Part shown: positions 46,380 to 58,719 of the stretch, one piece after another
How the letters are laid out: each line of letters opens with the position of its first letter
How positions within the stretch are numbered: position 1 is the stretch's first letter
Assembly (NCBI GenBank): GCA_012934845.2
Contig: WNNJ02000759.1
Span: 1 to 64,000 of the forward strand
DNA length: 64,000 bases
Source: Pomphorhynchus laevis
Taxonomy: Eukaryota; Acanthocephala; Palaeacanthocephala; Echinorhynchida; Pomphorhynchidae
Direction: 5' to 3'
Position numbers and translations under genes: made by a program
The notes under the pieces: generated by a model
What the model saw: the letters and a program-made list of their open reading frames with translations, nothing else
Databases searched by the model: none
What the model was told of the DNA's origin: nothing

Positions 46380-46900
46380 TCATTACATGCCCTTCCATTC
46401 AACTACAGAAATGCTTCTGAGCAGTCATAACATCAACGTTACAAAATATACAGATATATCCAAAGTGTGTAAACTTTGGAATTCCCAGTCTCAGTGTGTG
46501 CACCAAGGATCTGCACTCTCCCCATTACTATTCGTAATAGTTATGGATGTGATTACGAAAGACCTGCAAAGACAAGCACCATGAACCATCCTGTATGCCG
46601 GCCATGTTATGATGATATCTAAGGACAAACATGACCTCGAGCAGCAAGTACAGTAATGACACGATCGCCAGGCACAGTTTGGGTTGAAACTGAACACAAC
46701 CAGAACAGAGTATATGACGACGAACCAGAACGAATATGTAAGCATATCAGTCAACGGCGTGCATCTGCCAAAGCCAAATGGGTTCAAATATATGAGATCA
46801 GTCATATTATGAAAATGTTCGGACTCACCCCCGAAGGCGCAGAGGATAGAGCATTTTGGCGCCAGCGAACGTGGCAAGCGGATCCCACCAAACGAGATAA
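46380..46900 (+). pseudogene. RTE-like LINE fragment
   Basis: VHQGSALSPLLFVIVMDVI near 46495, a degraded ILYADD-like site, then a region comparable to RTE from 37900 down to 37700. Short and broken. Confidence 0.65.
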
Positions 46901-47195
46901 ACGCCAAAAAATATCAAAGTGTGTAAACTTCAAATATAGTTATGTTTCTAATTTTATTGAATTAAATAAATAAATTTATTGAATTTTTGTTATTTTATTC
47001 TTTGTGATTTTTAGATTAATCTGACCAACAATTGCTAATGTTGCATACTTTTAAAACTCTCAATACATAGTGAAAGTAGTTGGTGATTTTCATCTTTCGC
47101 TTCCGTACGCTGTTGTTATTTTTCTGCCATTCTAACAAAATAATGTTATTGTCAAGTGTATTGACGCACGGCGATTCTAAATATAGAAAGGCTCA

Positions 47196-47840
47196 AATTC
47201 ATGCATAATTTATATATTTTTTAATTTAATAAATTCTTAATTCTTCATTCATTCTAATTCAACGAAAGTTTTCTTACTTAATGTATTGAAACATATATTT
47301 CATATATTTATATTGTTTAGATTTAGTTTTTACACAGTTATGAACAAATTCATATTCTATAAAGCTTAAAAACAAGTCAGCTATAATTGGGCTACTATTA
47401 CCACCCATTGGAACACCTTTTACTTGTCTAAATATAGATGTCCCTACTTTTAAATAATTTTGATTTATCAAAATATTTAAGGATTCTATTAATTCAATTT
47501 TATCCATATATTTATATTTATTTGATGGTTTAATTTTTGTTAGATAGGCGTTATAATTATTATAACATATATATGTATATCTTTTTCCGAATATAAGATT
47601 AATTAATTTTACTAACGCTTCTTCAATATCTACTAAATCTAGATTTGTATAAAGCGTAATAAAATCGTTTGTATTTATATTTTGAAAATTTATTCCTTTT
47701 GGCTGTTCTAAAAATTCTTTTGTAGAATTAATACTGAAATAGTGTTTTATTCCTTAAATTCATGCATAATTTATATATATTTAATATTATAAATTCTAAA
47801 TTCTTCATTCATGCTAATTTAACGAAACTTTTCTTACTTA
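47196..47840 (-). mobile_element. Penelope-like RT fragment bracketed by 85-bp direct repeats
   Basis: 47275-47755 is nearly identical to part of 23975-24445, including GVPMGGNSSPII. Both sides carry an imperfect copy of an 85-bp word starting aattcatgcataatttata and ending ttttcttactta (47196-47280 and 47756-47840). The two flanking copies are less alike than the fragment is to its source. Confidence 0.75.
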
Positions 47841-49554
47841 AGCATCTACCACCATAAATAAAATTAATGAATAAATACGCCAATTTACTTCAAATGTCAC
47901 ATGTAAATAATACTTTAAAGGATACTTTCACGTGAATTGTTACCAAAATATCGACATAATTAAATACTAAGCCGTCAATAATGATATTAAAAGCTGTGCA
48001 TCTTTCTTATTATTTAAGGAGTTATAAACAATTTGATATTTATAGAATATAATAATTATTCCATATCTAGGCCATAAAATATATGTAGTCGACACATTGT
48101 ATTTAATAAACGCCTATTTAGAACAAACGTCCACCTATGTCATCTATGCCTACTAGTGTTTAGACAGAATTATGTTTACTTTATGAGCGACCACTTTATT
48201 TAGCGAAAAGTTTGGCATTAACTTGTTCTGAACTTTGCGAGTTGACATCAACTCACACATTGCAATTTAATGTTACATTCATAAATATTGCTTTTGTGAT
48301 TTTTAATTTTTATTCTTTTATACTATAAATACATTAATTTATTCTTAAAAGAAGACAAACAAAAATTTTCAAATAAAATAAATATTTAAAAGTAAATATA
48401 ATAAAAGTAAATATAAAAATTAACTGGAATAAAGTATCGTAAGTAAATTATTGTTTTCTTTAATTAAATATTGTGTCTATATTGGTATATTGCGGTAAAT
48501 TATATGATAAATACTATTAATCGGTAATTCTAAATTTTGTAATTATTAATAACTTTATTGTAAAATTATTAAAATTATATTTTTTTAAATTGACATGACG
48601 GATTTGTGTTCCCTTTTTGTGGGAAATCATGCAAATTCTATTCCACGCATTTGTTTGTGTTCAGTTGTCAAAAATTGCTAGCGTCAAATAATATTCCTTG
48701 CTATTAAACGGATAGGCTTATAATATTAACAAAAAGTTCGTATGCTCAATTATTAACCGCACGCCTGATACATTAACTGTGTGATAGTTTTTATATATAT
48801 ATTTTACATATTTATTATTTATTATATTTTATTGAAATAACTACTCAAATTTTTCAATTTTAAATATGTAAAGATTTAAAATTAATAATTTTAAATTAAA
48901 AATAAATTTTAACTTTTAATTAAAAATTTATTTAATAAGGGTTTTTATAAACTCGCGATAGAAAATAGATCAGTTTAATCATTTTCAACAACACAAAGTC
49001 GATAACCAAAATTCCAGTTTTATTCTTAAGACAAAGATCAAGACGATAAGACAATGGTTTATATGTAAGAAAAATCGAATTTTATATTTTTGTTATTTTT
49101 GTCGAAACAGTTAAAATTTTACAATATTCCAGCAGCTATTTCCACTTAGATCGCTATTTCCTCTATCTCCTTACCATTCTCACTATTTAATTCTAGCGCT
49201 TACATTTATTTCTACATATTACACTGTCAACATCAACTCGTCCGTAGGCGATTCGACCCCATCTTATTTCTATATTTATAATGAGCCAATCAGTTTTAAC
49301 TTATTACCGAGCTGATCGTTTATAAATACAAAAAATGAGAACTATAATTTTACCAAATCTTCGTACGCCAAATGTATTTAACTCATTATGCAAAACGCTG
49401 TCTTGAAATGTTTTTTTGAAAATTGAATATCGAAATGTAAAAACGTTGTTATATATTGGTAGCTACTATGTAATGTTATAAAGTTTAAATTTAATTTAAT
49501 GCAATATAATCTTTGTTTGTCAATAATTTCATTATCGATGTTTCCATTGCTTAG

Positions 49555-49638
49555 ACGAGAATGCTAATTTAGCGAGAGTATGCCAGGAGCGAATGCAATC
49601 TCACTTAGATCAAACTAGGAATCGAATGACTGTCTTAG
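49555..49638 (+). CDS. SPAST: Spastin exon 3: end of MIT domain
   Basis: Acceptor 'gcttag', donor TTAG|GTAAGA. Encodes ENANLARVCQERMQSHLD and QTRNRMTVL, the third MIT helix. 84 nt, phase 1 at both ends, like exon 2. Confidence 0.9.
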
Positions 49639-50143
49639 GTAAGAAGAGCTAAATTCGCTATAAACTTTCAGTTTGTTTAACCTTATTAATGTATTTTCTC
49701 ATTTGATGATTCACATTTTTGAATTTTTGAAGTCCGATATGAATAGATAATTATTTGCCTGACATTAAATCTAATTGGAAACTCCATTTATAAATCATGA
49801 TTGGAATAACGTGAAATTCTTCCGTATTATTATGTTACGTTTTTTATTTTATCTGTTGCTTGATAAGGAACACTATTGTCGAAAGCTAGCAAACTTTTTT
49901 CGACAGTAAATCTTTTCGTGTTTATAATGTCCATCAACCTCTGTTCACTTTGAGACAAAAGCAAATCTTTATTAATTATAAAATTTAATTTTACAGCAAA
50001 GACATACAGTGTGAATGACACTAAATATCTTGCCATTATAATTGTTTACCACTTTTTGAAAAGTTTAGATTTTGTATATTTCCTTAGTTTACTTTATTCG
50101 AAACTATTATTGTTTCTTGAATCATTAATTATATTTGTTTAGA

Positions 50144-50190
50144 AGCTAAGGTTCCTGTGTCAAATCCAACTACTCCGCAGAGTGAACACG
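50144..50190 (+). CDS. SPAST: Spastin exon 4: linker
   Basis: A small 47-nt exon between 'tttag' and CAC|GTACGT; encodes AKVPVSNPTTPQSEH. It has no domain and joins the MIT and AAA parts. Frame continuity with exons 3 and 5 supports it. Confidence 0.8.
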
Positions 50191-50389
50191 TACGTACGGA
50201 TTTTTGATCAGAAAATCGTATTTTCTTATATTTTATGTATTCTCTTCAAATGTCAGCTCTTGATTTTACAATCTCATAAATCAATTTGGTTTTTCTTTAC
50301 TATAAATTAAGTAATTACAAACATCCTATAATAAATGAATAAAAGCTTAGTCCATAATTTGTTATATTAGAATCTACTAAGTTATAATC

Positions 50390-51340
50390 TACAATAATTT
50401 TCTGAAGATGCTAACAGAAGTTATCGAAATATCAAATAAAATTTGCCCATTTCTTTGATCCAGCTCCAACAATTCTTTATAAGGAATCATTATAAACTAT
50501 TTACAATCATTCGATAGTGTTATGAATCCGCTGATCTGAAGTTATCAAGAATCCTAGAGATTGTAATTTTCTGAAGATGCTAACAGAAGTTATCGAAATA
50601 TCAAATAAAATTTGCCAATTTATTTGATCCAGCTCCAACAATTCTTTATAAGGAATCATTATAAACTATTTACAATCATTCAATAGTGTTATGAATCCGC
50701 TGATCTGAAGTTATCAAGAATCCTAGAGATTGTAATTTTCTGAAGATGCTAACAGAAGTTATCGAAATATCAAATAAAATTTGCCATTTCTTTGATCCAG
50801 CTCCATTAATTCTTTATAAGGAATTATTATAAACTATTTACAATCATTCGATAGTGTTATGAATCCGCTGATCTGAAGTTATCAAGAATCCTAGAGATTG
50901 TAATTTTCTGAAGATGCTAACAGAAGTTATCGAAATATCAAATAAAATTTGCCATTTCTTTGATCCAGCTCCATTAATTCTTTATAAATAAAGAATCATT
51001 ATAAACTATTTACAATCATTCGATAGTGTTATGAATCCGCTGATCTGAAGTTATCAAGAATCCTAGAGATTGTAATTTTCTGAAGATGCTAACAGAAGTT
51101 ATCGAAATATCAAATAAAATGTTCCCTTTATAATACAGCTCCATTAATTCTTTATAAAAAAGGAATCATTATAAACTATTTACAATCATTCGATAGTGTT
51201 ATGGATCCACTGATCTGCAGTTATCAAAAATCCTAGAGATTGTAACTTTCTGAAGATGCTTACAGAGGGTATCGAAATATCAAATAAAAAATTTCCTCTT
51301 TTCATTGATCCACATTCAATAATTTTTTATATGTTTGCTG
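50390..51340 (+). repeat. Family-C tandem array, ~169-bp unit, 5.5 copies
   Basis: Units start (tctgaag) at 50401, 50570, 50739, 50907, 51079 and 51249. Each holds ctgaagatgctaacag, then gttatcgaaatatc and cagctccaataattctt or the like. CTGAAGA fits the hammerhead consensus CTGANGA and is followed by GAAA and ATATC, but stem II is only partly paired and stem I is weak. It lies in spastin intron 4. Confidence 0.9.
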
Positions 51341-51409
51341 TTACTGTTTGTCCACTTTAACCATGTTTCTACTGTAAATATACAAATGTCATTGCTTTTG
51401 ATTATATAG

Positions 51410-51476
51410 GATAAGAGAGAATATTGATTCTGCCCAGTCTACTCTCATCCGGAAGGATGAGAGTAGACTGGGCAGA
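51410..51476. repeat. Fold-back scar at end of the inverted repeat
   Basis: 51410-51429 repeats gataagagagaatattgatt from 51750-51769. 51429-51450 and 51455-51476 are a perfect 22-bp hairpin (tctgcccagtctactctc...) with the 4-nt spacer ggaa. Confidence 0.9.
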
Positions 51477-52208
51477 GTGGGATAGTATGGAGACCGGGGT
51501 GTGAGAGAGCAACATGGATACTTTAGTTTGTAGATATGACGAATAATCATGGGTATTAATCTTGCACGGCGAAGAGGAGCGAGCAAGGATTGAGTTAAAA
51601 GTATGCCAGAGAGTCTTAGAGTTGAATGATGTGATGATTTTATGCTGCCAGGAGTTGCATTTGGTACGTAGTAGGTTGAAATGAGACCGGCAATGATCAA
51701 GATAGGAATCACGGAAAGACGGAGTGATCGAGTGGAAATCACGTCTCATGATAAGAGAGAATATTGATTTTTGTCAATATTTATTGACAAAAATGTTTTT
51801 TGTATTTATTTTATACAACAAGATTTGTCTCATTATGTTAGTTTCTAATTTTAATCGCAGTTTGATTATTTTTAATTTTCCTTCTTAGCGTCAGAACTGC
51901 AACTCACCGAACGATAAACAAGTCAGCTCTTTACGGCTGAGAAACCCACATGGAAACAAGGTTATCAGGATACCCAACGTGGATAAGCGAATAGTTGAAG
52001 TTATATTAGATGAAATTGTGGACAATGCAAATGTATCGTTTGAAGATGTTGGTCAGTAAATTTTGGATATCATTAATAATATATTTTCTATTAATTAATA
52101 ATGATATTTTGATATCATTATGATATCAATCATGTACTTGATTAATTCGTTCGGTATCCTCATACATCAAAGATTATCCTCATGTGGTATTGGATAATTT
52201 TAGCTTAA
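51448..52208. repeat. Right arm of 761-bp inverted repeat
   Basis: The partner of 41851-42611. It contains exon 5 of spastin in sense orientation and a LINE piece in minus orientation (51448-51756) that is cut off relative to the longer LINE in the left copy. Confidence 0.93.
51889..52051 (+). CDS. SPAST: Spastin exon 5: linker and start of AAA domain
   Basis: Acceptor 'cttag', donor TTG|GTCAGT. Encodes a linker with LRLRNPHGNKVIRIP, then VILDEIVDNANVSFEDV, the start of the AAA module (compare the NEIVD...FDDI motif of spastins). The entire exon is inside the inverted repeat, so an identical antisense copy lies in intron 1. Confidence 0.93.
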
Positions 52209-54454
52209 TCTAAAATCATTTATAGTGAGAGCGTATTTCTATTTCAAATTAAATATAATTTGATAATTTGATAATTAATCGATAATCTCTAATATTAAAG
52301 CTGTGATATCTGTTTATGCTTGTTCTAAAAGTTGGACAATTTTGTGTTTATAAAATTGTCATTTTATAATATTAAAATTATTTAATTTAGTATGAGTTAA
52401 AATAATTTCAAATTATCATTTATAAAATGATAGTTTTAATAATTAAAACTTTTTGTAAATTACTTGTTGTAAATGAATGTTTTATATGAAATAATGAAAT
52501 GAACTTTTGTTAATTTATAACTTTATTAATACAAAAAACTTAGTACAAAAAACTCAAGTAATAGTCTCAAAAATCAAAATTTGTCAATTCATTACTTAAT
52601 GTGCTTTATTCATGCAGTATTCTCGTCCATACTGTGACGCTGCCCTTATCATACAGAAGTCTAGCTAAGTATTTGTTTTTATTGGGTCGAACATATTTTG
52701 ATTGATACAATCTACTATCCTGCAAATAATCTGATTTGCATTCACACCGGAACCATTATTCGCTAATAACACAATGGTTTTCTATACCCCTTTCCAACAA
52801 GGATATTATGAAAAAGAATTCAGAGAAAATTCTTTCTCCGAATTTTCACTCTATCGTGACTCATAGAAATTGGAAGTTGGAAGGGGAATAGGCGTTAGAC
52901 TAAAAATAACATAGAGACAGATGACTAAATACCCACATTTAATGATGCCCGTGAAAATCGATTCTCATACAGTCACTTGTAGGCCAAATGGCACTACAAG
53001 TGACTTTGGCCTTTAACAGAGTCACTTGTTGTGACTCTGTTACAGACCAAATAGAGGCTGAATGTACATATTTTTTATTTTAAACGAATTCTTCTGTATC
53101 TGCTTAATCGACTACGTGAACTTATGCAACTACGTTCACGTCAATATTTTAATGCAACTCGATCTTTGTCAAATACTAAATTTATTGTATTCCGAACTTT
53201 ACATCTCATTAAGGCATGCCATAACTTTTTACATATAAGGTTTTGCTGCTACACAAATAACTCAGGCTTTAACTTTGTGCATCAGAAGCGTATTTTACAC
53301 TCAAGATAATGCTGAAACCCCGCGTTAGCTAAATGAGGATCACGCAAAGTTATTTTCTTCATGCATTCATTTCGTCGCTCTGTTTTATTTTATCTACATA
53401 GAGAGGTTTTCGACAAATTCACTAATCGCCATTAAGTTCTAATGTATATCGCAAAACAGTATGCTGATTAGTGAATAACCGTGATTTGATTGTGGCAATT
53501 GACTGCAGACCAATTATAAACAAGGTTTATTAGCCTTGCTACATTTTCATTCTTTACATACATCCCGATGTTTATTGCACGCTCAACATTTACTATCGAT
53601 CAGTATTTCTCTTGGCATTAATTTGAATAAACTTTCCAGTGTCGGAAACAATCCAAGTAGTAAATTGTGAATATTTCTGTACTGATTATTTTTACGATCT
53701 TACTAATTTATTTGTGTGTTTAAGTTGAAATCTATCTGCAACTGAGTTTAATATTTTTCATATAGCTATTTAGAATACTTTATATTATTAAATTATATTA
53801 TTAATTGATGTTATTAAATTTATAACACTTATAATAAGACTTTATAATAAAAGATTCATAATAAAATGTATAATAAATTAATTAATTATTAATTATTTAA
53901 TGTATAAAAATCGACTGTTAAGATTTTTATTATTTAATATAAATTTGAGGAAATTAATTTAAATTAATTGTGACTTGCAAATTTTGTTCTCCGATTTTAT
54001 TCTTAGAACTCTTTTATAGCTACGCAGTTATTTGATGCATAACCTTTAAAATTAGAACTTCCCATTTTTTATTTTTTATTTAAATGAAATGAATTTAATG
54101 ACTCACGCGTAATTTTATTCTGCAATTTTATTCTGAGAAATCGTGTATAGCTACGCAGTTATAAATACAGTTATAATTTACAATTTTGTAATTAGTTTAG
54201 TTTTAGCGTAGACCATTGTTATTTTTGTAAGAGCACTTATCGTCGTCACATAAACTCCAAATTCATTCCATTAAATTTCAGTTCGGAATGTTTGCATTCA
54301 TTAAATTTATGCTTTGCACAAAACATAATGGTATTCACTTATTCCATTACCGCTTTATGCTTTGGAAATGTTGAACAGTCAAATTGAACACTCAAATGTT
54401 GATGTCTATTTAAATACATGTTTTTAAATGTCGTGTATTATTTTTTTATCTCAG
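52209..54454. other. Spastin intron 5
   Basis: AT-rich. Two hairpins sit side by side: 52971-53005 (agtcacttgtag/ctacaagtgact) and 53014-53042 (taacagagtcac/gtgactctgtta). A 61-codon plus-strand frame at 53124-53309 has no support as a gene. A candidate antisense exon at 52606-52719 is listed separately. Confidence 0.55.
52606..52719 (-). CDS. Candidate orphan terminal exon, antisense in spastin intron 5
   Basis: The minus-strand acceptor 'atttgcag' is followed by 37 codons and TAA: RLYQSKYVRPNKNKYLARLL then DKGSVTVWTRILHE. A shifted frame just upstream (GVNANQIICRIVDCIN) also looks coding, so a frameshifted transposon protein is an alternative. Not recognised. Confidence 0.3.
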   Translation of the reverse strand, partial: DSRLYQSKYVRPNKNKYLARLLYDKGSVTVWTRILHE

Positions 54455-54519
54455 TTGGACTTCGCACTGCCAAGGATGCTCTACTCGAAGCTGTTATTCT
54501 ACCAAACATACGTCCAGAG
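54455..54519 (+). CDS. SPAST: Spastin exon 6: AAA domain
   Basis: Acceptor 'tctcag', donor GAG|GTTGGT. Encodes LRTAKDALLEAVILPNIRPE, the helix before Walker A (compare AKQALQEIVILPSLRPE in human). 65 nt, phase continuous on both sides. Confidence 0.92.
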
Positions 54520-55416
54520 GTTGGTATTAATTTCCTCATTGAACTAAACGAATATATTTTGAGATATTGTTCAAATTTTCTTTTAAGATGAATGTTCATA
54601 ATCTAATGTAACTAAAGTACACGCATCGTTTCGTTTAAAACAACGTCACGCACAAAAATATAGTAAATTAAATCACATATTCCTTGTATTATAGTTTGCA
54701 TGCTAAATAATAACCAGGGCTACTTAAATAATATAATTTCATTTTTAAGCAATTTACGAAGTACCATTTGCTGAGTATACTCTATTATAAGAAATTTGCT
54801 GATGATATTATTTATTATAATTGCTGTAAAGAATTTCGACATTTGGTACCCGCGTCTAACTGTGTACTTTCTGTCTCGGTTTTGCTGCTAAATATAAGTG
54901 ATTTTTAAATTCGGAAATATTTTCCAGCGTTAAATTTTTATGATCATTTTCTAATAATTAGGTGAACTATCAATTACGGCAAACACCTTCTGCTCGTGAG
55001 ATGTTTTCATCACACAAATGGTAATTTGTGTGATAACTATTTTTAAGAATTATTGCCTTGATATTTTAAGTTTTTGTTTGAGTCTAGAAATTATCAAAAT
55101 AATTAATAAGTTTAATAAGTTATCATTTTCTAATTATTTTATTTTCAAGTGTGGCAATTTTATTTCAAGAATTGTGTGTATTACCCAAATATTTTTTTTA
55201 AATAAAAATATTTGGGTAAATATTTTTATTTTTAAATAATTTTTATTTTTTCAATAAAATTCAGTTTTTATCTTAGTGATGCTTCCGTATTCCAAATTGG
55301 ACAAATTTGATAGATTTTATTTATGTATAGATTCACAAATGGTGTTTTTACCTACTGTTTCAATATGTTCTTTGATTAGGAAAACAACGTAAAATTAATA
55401 AAATGATTACATTTAG
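54520..55416. other. Spastin intron 6, nothing recognised
   Basis: AT-rich; a 73-codon frame at 55018 is low-complexity. A small inverted pair, ccaaatattttt and aaaaatatttgg, lies near 55185-55213. Confidence 0.5.
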
Positions 55417-55491
55417 TTATTTACGGGATTGCGAGAGCCTGTGAAGGGAATACTTCTATTCGGCCCACCTGGTAATGGAAAGACAATGTTG
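55417..55491 (+). CDS. SPAST: Spastin exon 7: Walker A
   Basis: Acceptor 'tttag', donor TTG|GTAAGT. Encodes [20 protein letters not shown] and [13 protein letters not shown] is the canonical Walker A, with the lysine that binds ATP phosphates. 75 nt, phase 0 at both ends. Confidence 0.95.
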
Positions 55492-56269
55492 GTAAGTATA
55501 TGCTTATCAAAACCCAAAATTAATTAGTATTAATTAGTAATAAATTATTGTTAATTAATTAGTATTGTAATTATTAGGTTAAATTAAACTTAATAACTGC
55601 TTTGTAATTAGAACGACAAACAAATGTTTTTTGTTAAATATAAATGATAATCATTAGTTGGCTCTTTATTTGAGAAAAATAACAAAAATAGTATTATTTT
55701 TGAATTTTCGACAATGCAATTGGTCTCTTTAGAAAACACTAGTCTTTGAAGAATGATGGCATAGTATATAAAGAATAGAAACGGAAAAATTTGACTGTTA
55801 TGTTGTTCAACCAAACTCTTGTTCGGCGGTAATTTTAAGCACCAATTGCTTTTATTGCCTCGTATGGTTAATGTAATTTCGATATGAACCGCATCCTTGA
55901 TTAAACAACGACGTGTATCTGGCACGTATTCAAGAACAGTTGTATGTGAACTGTCTAACCAATGATTAAATATTGCTGAAGAAACGTCGCCTCTTTTAAG
56001 ATTATCCCTGTGTTGTTCAAGTCTCTTTCGTAGTCCTTGTTTGGTGTGACAGATTTAGACTTTGTTGCAATCTTTACAATCTTGGCCTTACTGCTATGTT
56101 GGGAGGATGAACAGATACTTCGAAAGATCTTTAGATTAAAACGCTTAATTTTATGTGTCTATTAGGATTAAATAACGTGCTTTAGAAAATTTGAAAAAAT
56201 AATATAGTAAATAATAAGAAGTAAAAGAAAAGATAATAAACAATAAAATAACAAACAATTATAAAAGAA

Positions 56270-57860
56270 AGGATATATAGATTTAATAATAACAACGACA
56301 AAAATAAAATTTACAATTCGTTATATAATAACTTAAATGATTACTTTAGTAAGCTGATTAATAGTGAAAGCTCGAATATATCAAAGATAAACATTTGGAA
56401 AGATTATATATTAGATCAAATTAGAGAGAAAATGAAAATAACAAACAATTATAAAAGGAAAGATAAAATTAATAAAGATATGTATAAAGAACTTACTAAA
56501 TTAAAGGATAACTATATAATAACAACTATTGATAAAGCTAGTAATAACTTTGTCTTCATATGCAAAAAGCTTTATTATGATATACTAATGAAAGAGGTTA
56601 ATTCTAATGATTTAAATGTAAATCCAGCATATGAATGTAGTGAGTTGAGTTTAGAAACAATTATTACAAGTCACTGTTCTATAATGGATAAAAAGGTATA
56701 AAGGTTGAATTAGATAATAAAACTATACCTATATTATATTGGAATCCAAAATTACATAAAAATCCAATAAAACCTAGGTTCATATGTAGTGCGTTTAAAT
56801 GTACATTAAAACCACTTTCTGTCTATATGAATAAAATACTTAAAGTAATTAAAGCACGCTTTAAAAAATATTGCAAGGTAATCGAAATTAATACTGGTAT
56901 AAAACACTATTTCAGTATTAATTCTACAAAAGAATTTTTAGAACAGACAAAAGGAATAAATTTTCAAAATATAAATACATACGATTTTAGTACGCTATGT
57001 ACAAAACTAGATTTAGTAGATATTAAAGAAGCGTTAGTAAAATTAATTAATCTTATGTTCGGAAAAAGATATACATATATATGTTATAATAATTATAATG
57101 CCTATCTAACAAAAATTAAACCATCAAGTAAATATAAATATATGGATAAAATTGAATTATTAGAATCCTTAAATATTTTAATAAATTAAAATTATTTAAA
57201 GGTAGGGACATCTAAATATAGACAAATAATATTGTTCCAATGAGTTGTAATAGTAGCTCAATTATAGCTGACTTATTTTTAAGCTTTATATAATATGAAT
57301 TTGTTCATAACTGTGTAAAAACTAAATCTAAACAATATAAATATATGAAATATATGTTTCGATACATTGATGATATATGTGTATTCAATTCTAATAATTT
57401 ATATTCAATTAGTAAACAAATTTATCCAGGTAGTCGTTTTCTTAGCAAAACCAATATTAATGATAAAGAAGGTTTATATCTAGATATGAACATTAAATTA
57501 ACATTAACTAAAACTACTATTAATTTATATCGTAAAGATGACATATTTAAATTTACAAGAAACATATTTTTGCATGAGCATTCATTCATACCATATAATT
57601 AAATAAATTAAATATAATATAAAATATAATACATTAAATAATGAAATTTTTAGAATTGCAACAATATGTAATGATATTGGCATTCTTAAAAATCATTTAA
57701 ATAATTTAATAGATACATATTTTAAACTAGGTTACTATAAAAATAACATCAAACAGCAAATAGTAAAGTATATAAATCAACACAATATTATTTAAATTAA
57801 ATTTAAAATCATTAGCGAACATTTTTTTGGAGGGATAATAAATAATATACTTTGTGTTGA
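56270..57860 (+). pseudogene. Penelope-like RT copy, 5'-truncated and frameshifted
   Basis: It covers the family ORF from the RLNNNNDKNK region to the stop, colinear with 25080-23514 in reverse. Lesions include a 1-nt loss at 56695 (after SIMDKK), a stop at 57187 and damage to the PMGG block near 57235. The YIDDIC box remains at 57364. Otherwise close to the intact copy. Confidence 0.85.
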
Positions 57861-58719
57861 TTAATATGTATGTTATTTCTCAAACTTTTATTCATAAAAA
57901 AAATTTGAGAAATAATATACATACAATGAGCCACCGAGGAAGCCGTAACGCGGCGAAAGCTCTACGCAAGTCTATAATAATACTTTTGTTTTAGCAAAAG
58001 AAACTAATTGTTTAAATAGAAAAGTTCTTGAGGCTTATTACATTCATAAAAACTCCAATATTGTTATGTCGAATAATAAATTTGACATAACGCTAAATAT
58101 TTTGTAAAGATGTTGTAAATACTGTCAAAAATTTAAACAACAGTGAAAGCAGCTGATTATCGCTAATAACATTAGTACCTGCCCAAAATCAAATAGCGGC
58201 GATCGTTTTGAACTTTTTATGTAAGCGAACTTTTTTTAAAGACATTGTAATTTTCTTAAGATGCTATAGTAGTTAGTGAAATATCAAAAATAATTTCGTC
58301 TTTTATTTGATCCAGCTCCAATAATTATTAAAAAATCGAATTAATAATATTTTAAAGTATTTGTATATATTATTCACAGCAAGTCATAGCCTTAAGGCGT
58401 TTTAGACAGATCAGAAGAAAGAGAAGAAGATAAAATTAACAAAAAAAAATAAAAACATATTTGGCTCGTTCTTATTGATACCTAAATAAGTGCAATCTGT
58501 TAGTCCGATCAATTATCCAATAACGAACTTTTCGTTTTTACATATTATAGTTTCAAAGAGCGGCAATTTCCTGTGAAAACGAATTCTAAATATTTAAAAT
58601 TCTGTGAAAAAACTTCCACGATCTAGCCAGCCGACCATGTTAATGTTTATATATAGTCCAACTGTGCTTACTCAGGTCTGACTCTCGAAGACACACAAAT
58701 CTAGAAGGGGATTGTTTCT

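Larger units (their letters stand above)
45094..49554. other. Spastin intron 2 with RTE and Penelope fragments
   Basis: 4.46 kb. 45100-46370 and 47860-49550 are AT-rich with nothing recognised. The fragments at 46.4-46.9 and 47.2-47.85 kb are listed separately. Confidence 0.6.

Noticed and set aside
50390-51340. CRISPR-like array because of regular spacing
   Set aside because: Units are fully repeated without unique spacers and the DNA is a eukaryotic intron.
53124-53309. 61-codon open frame in spastin intron 5
   Set aside because: No splice context, family similarity or coding character; likely chance.
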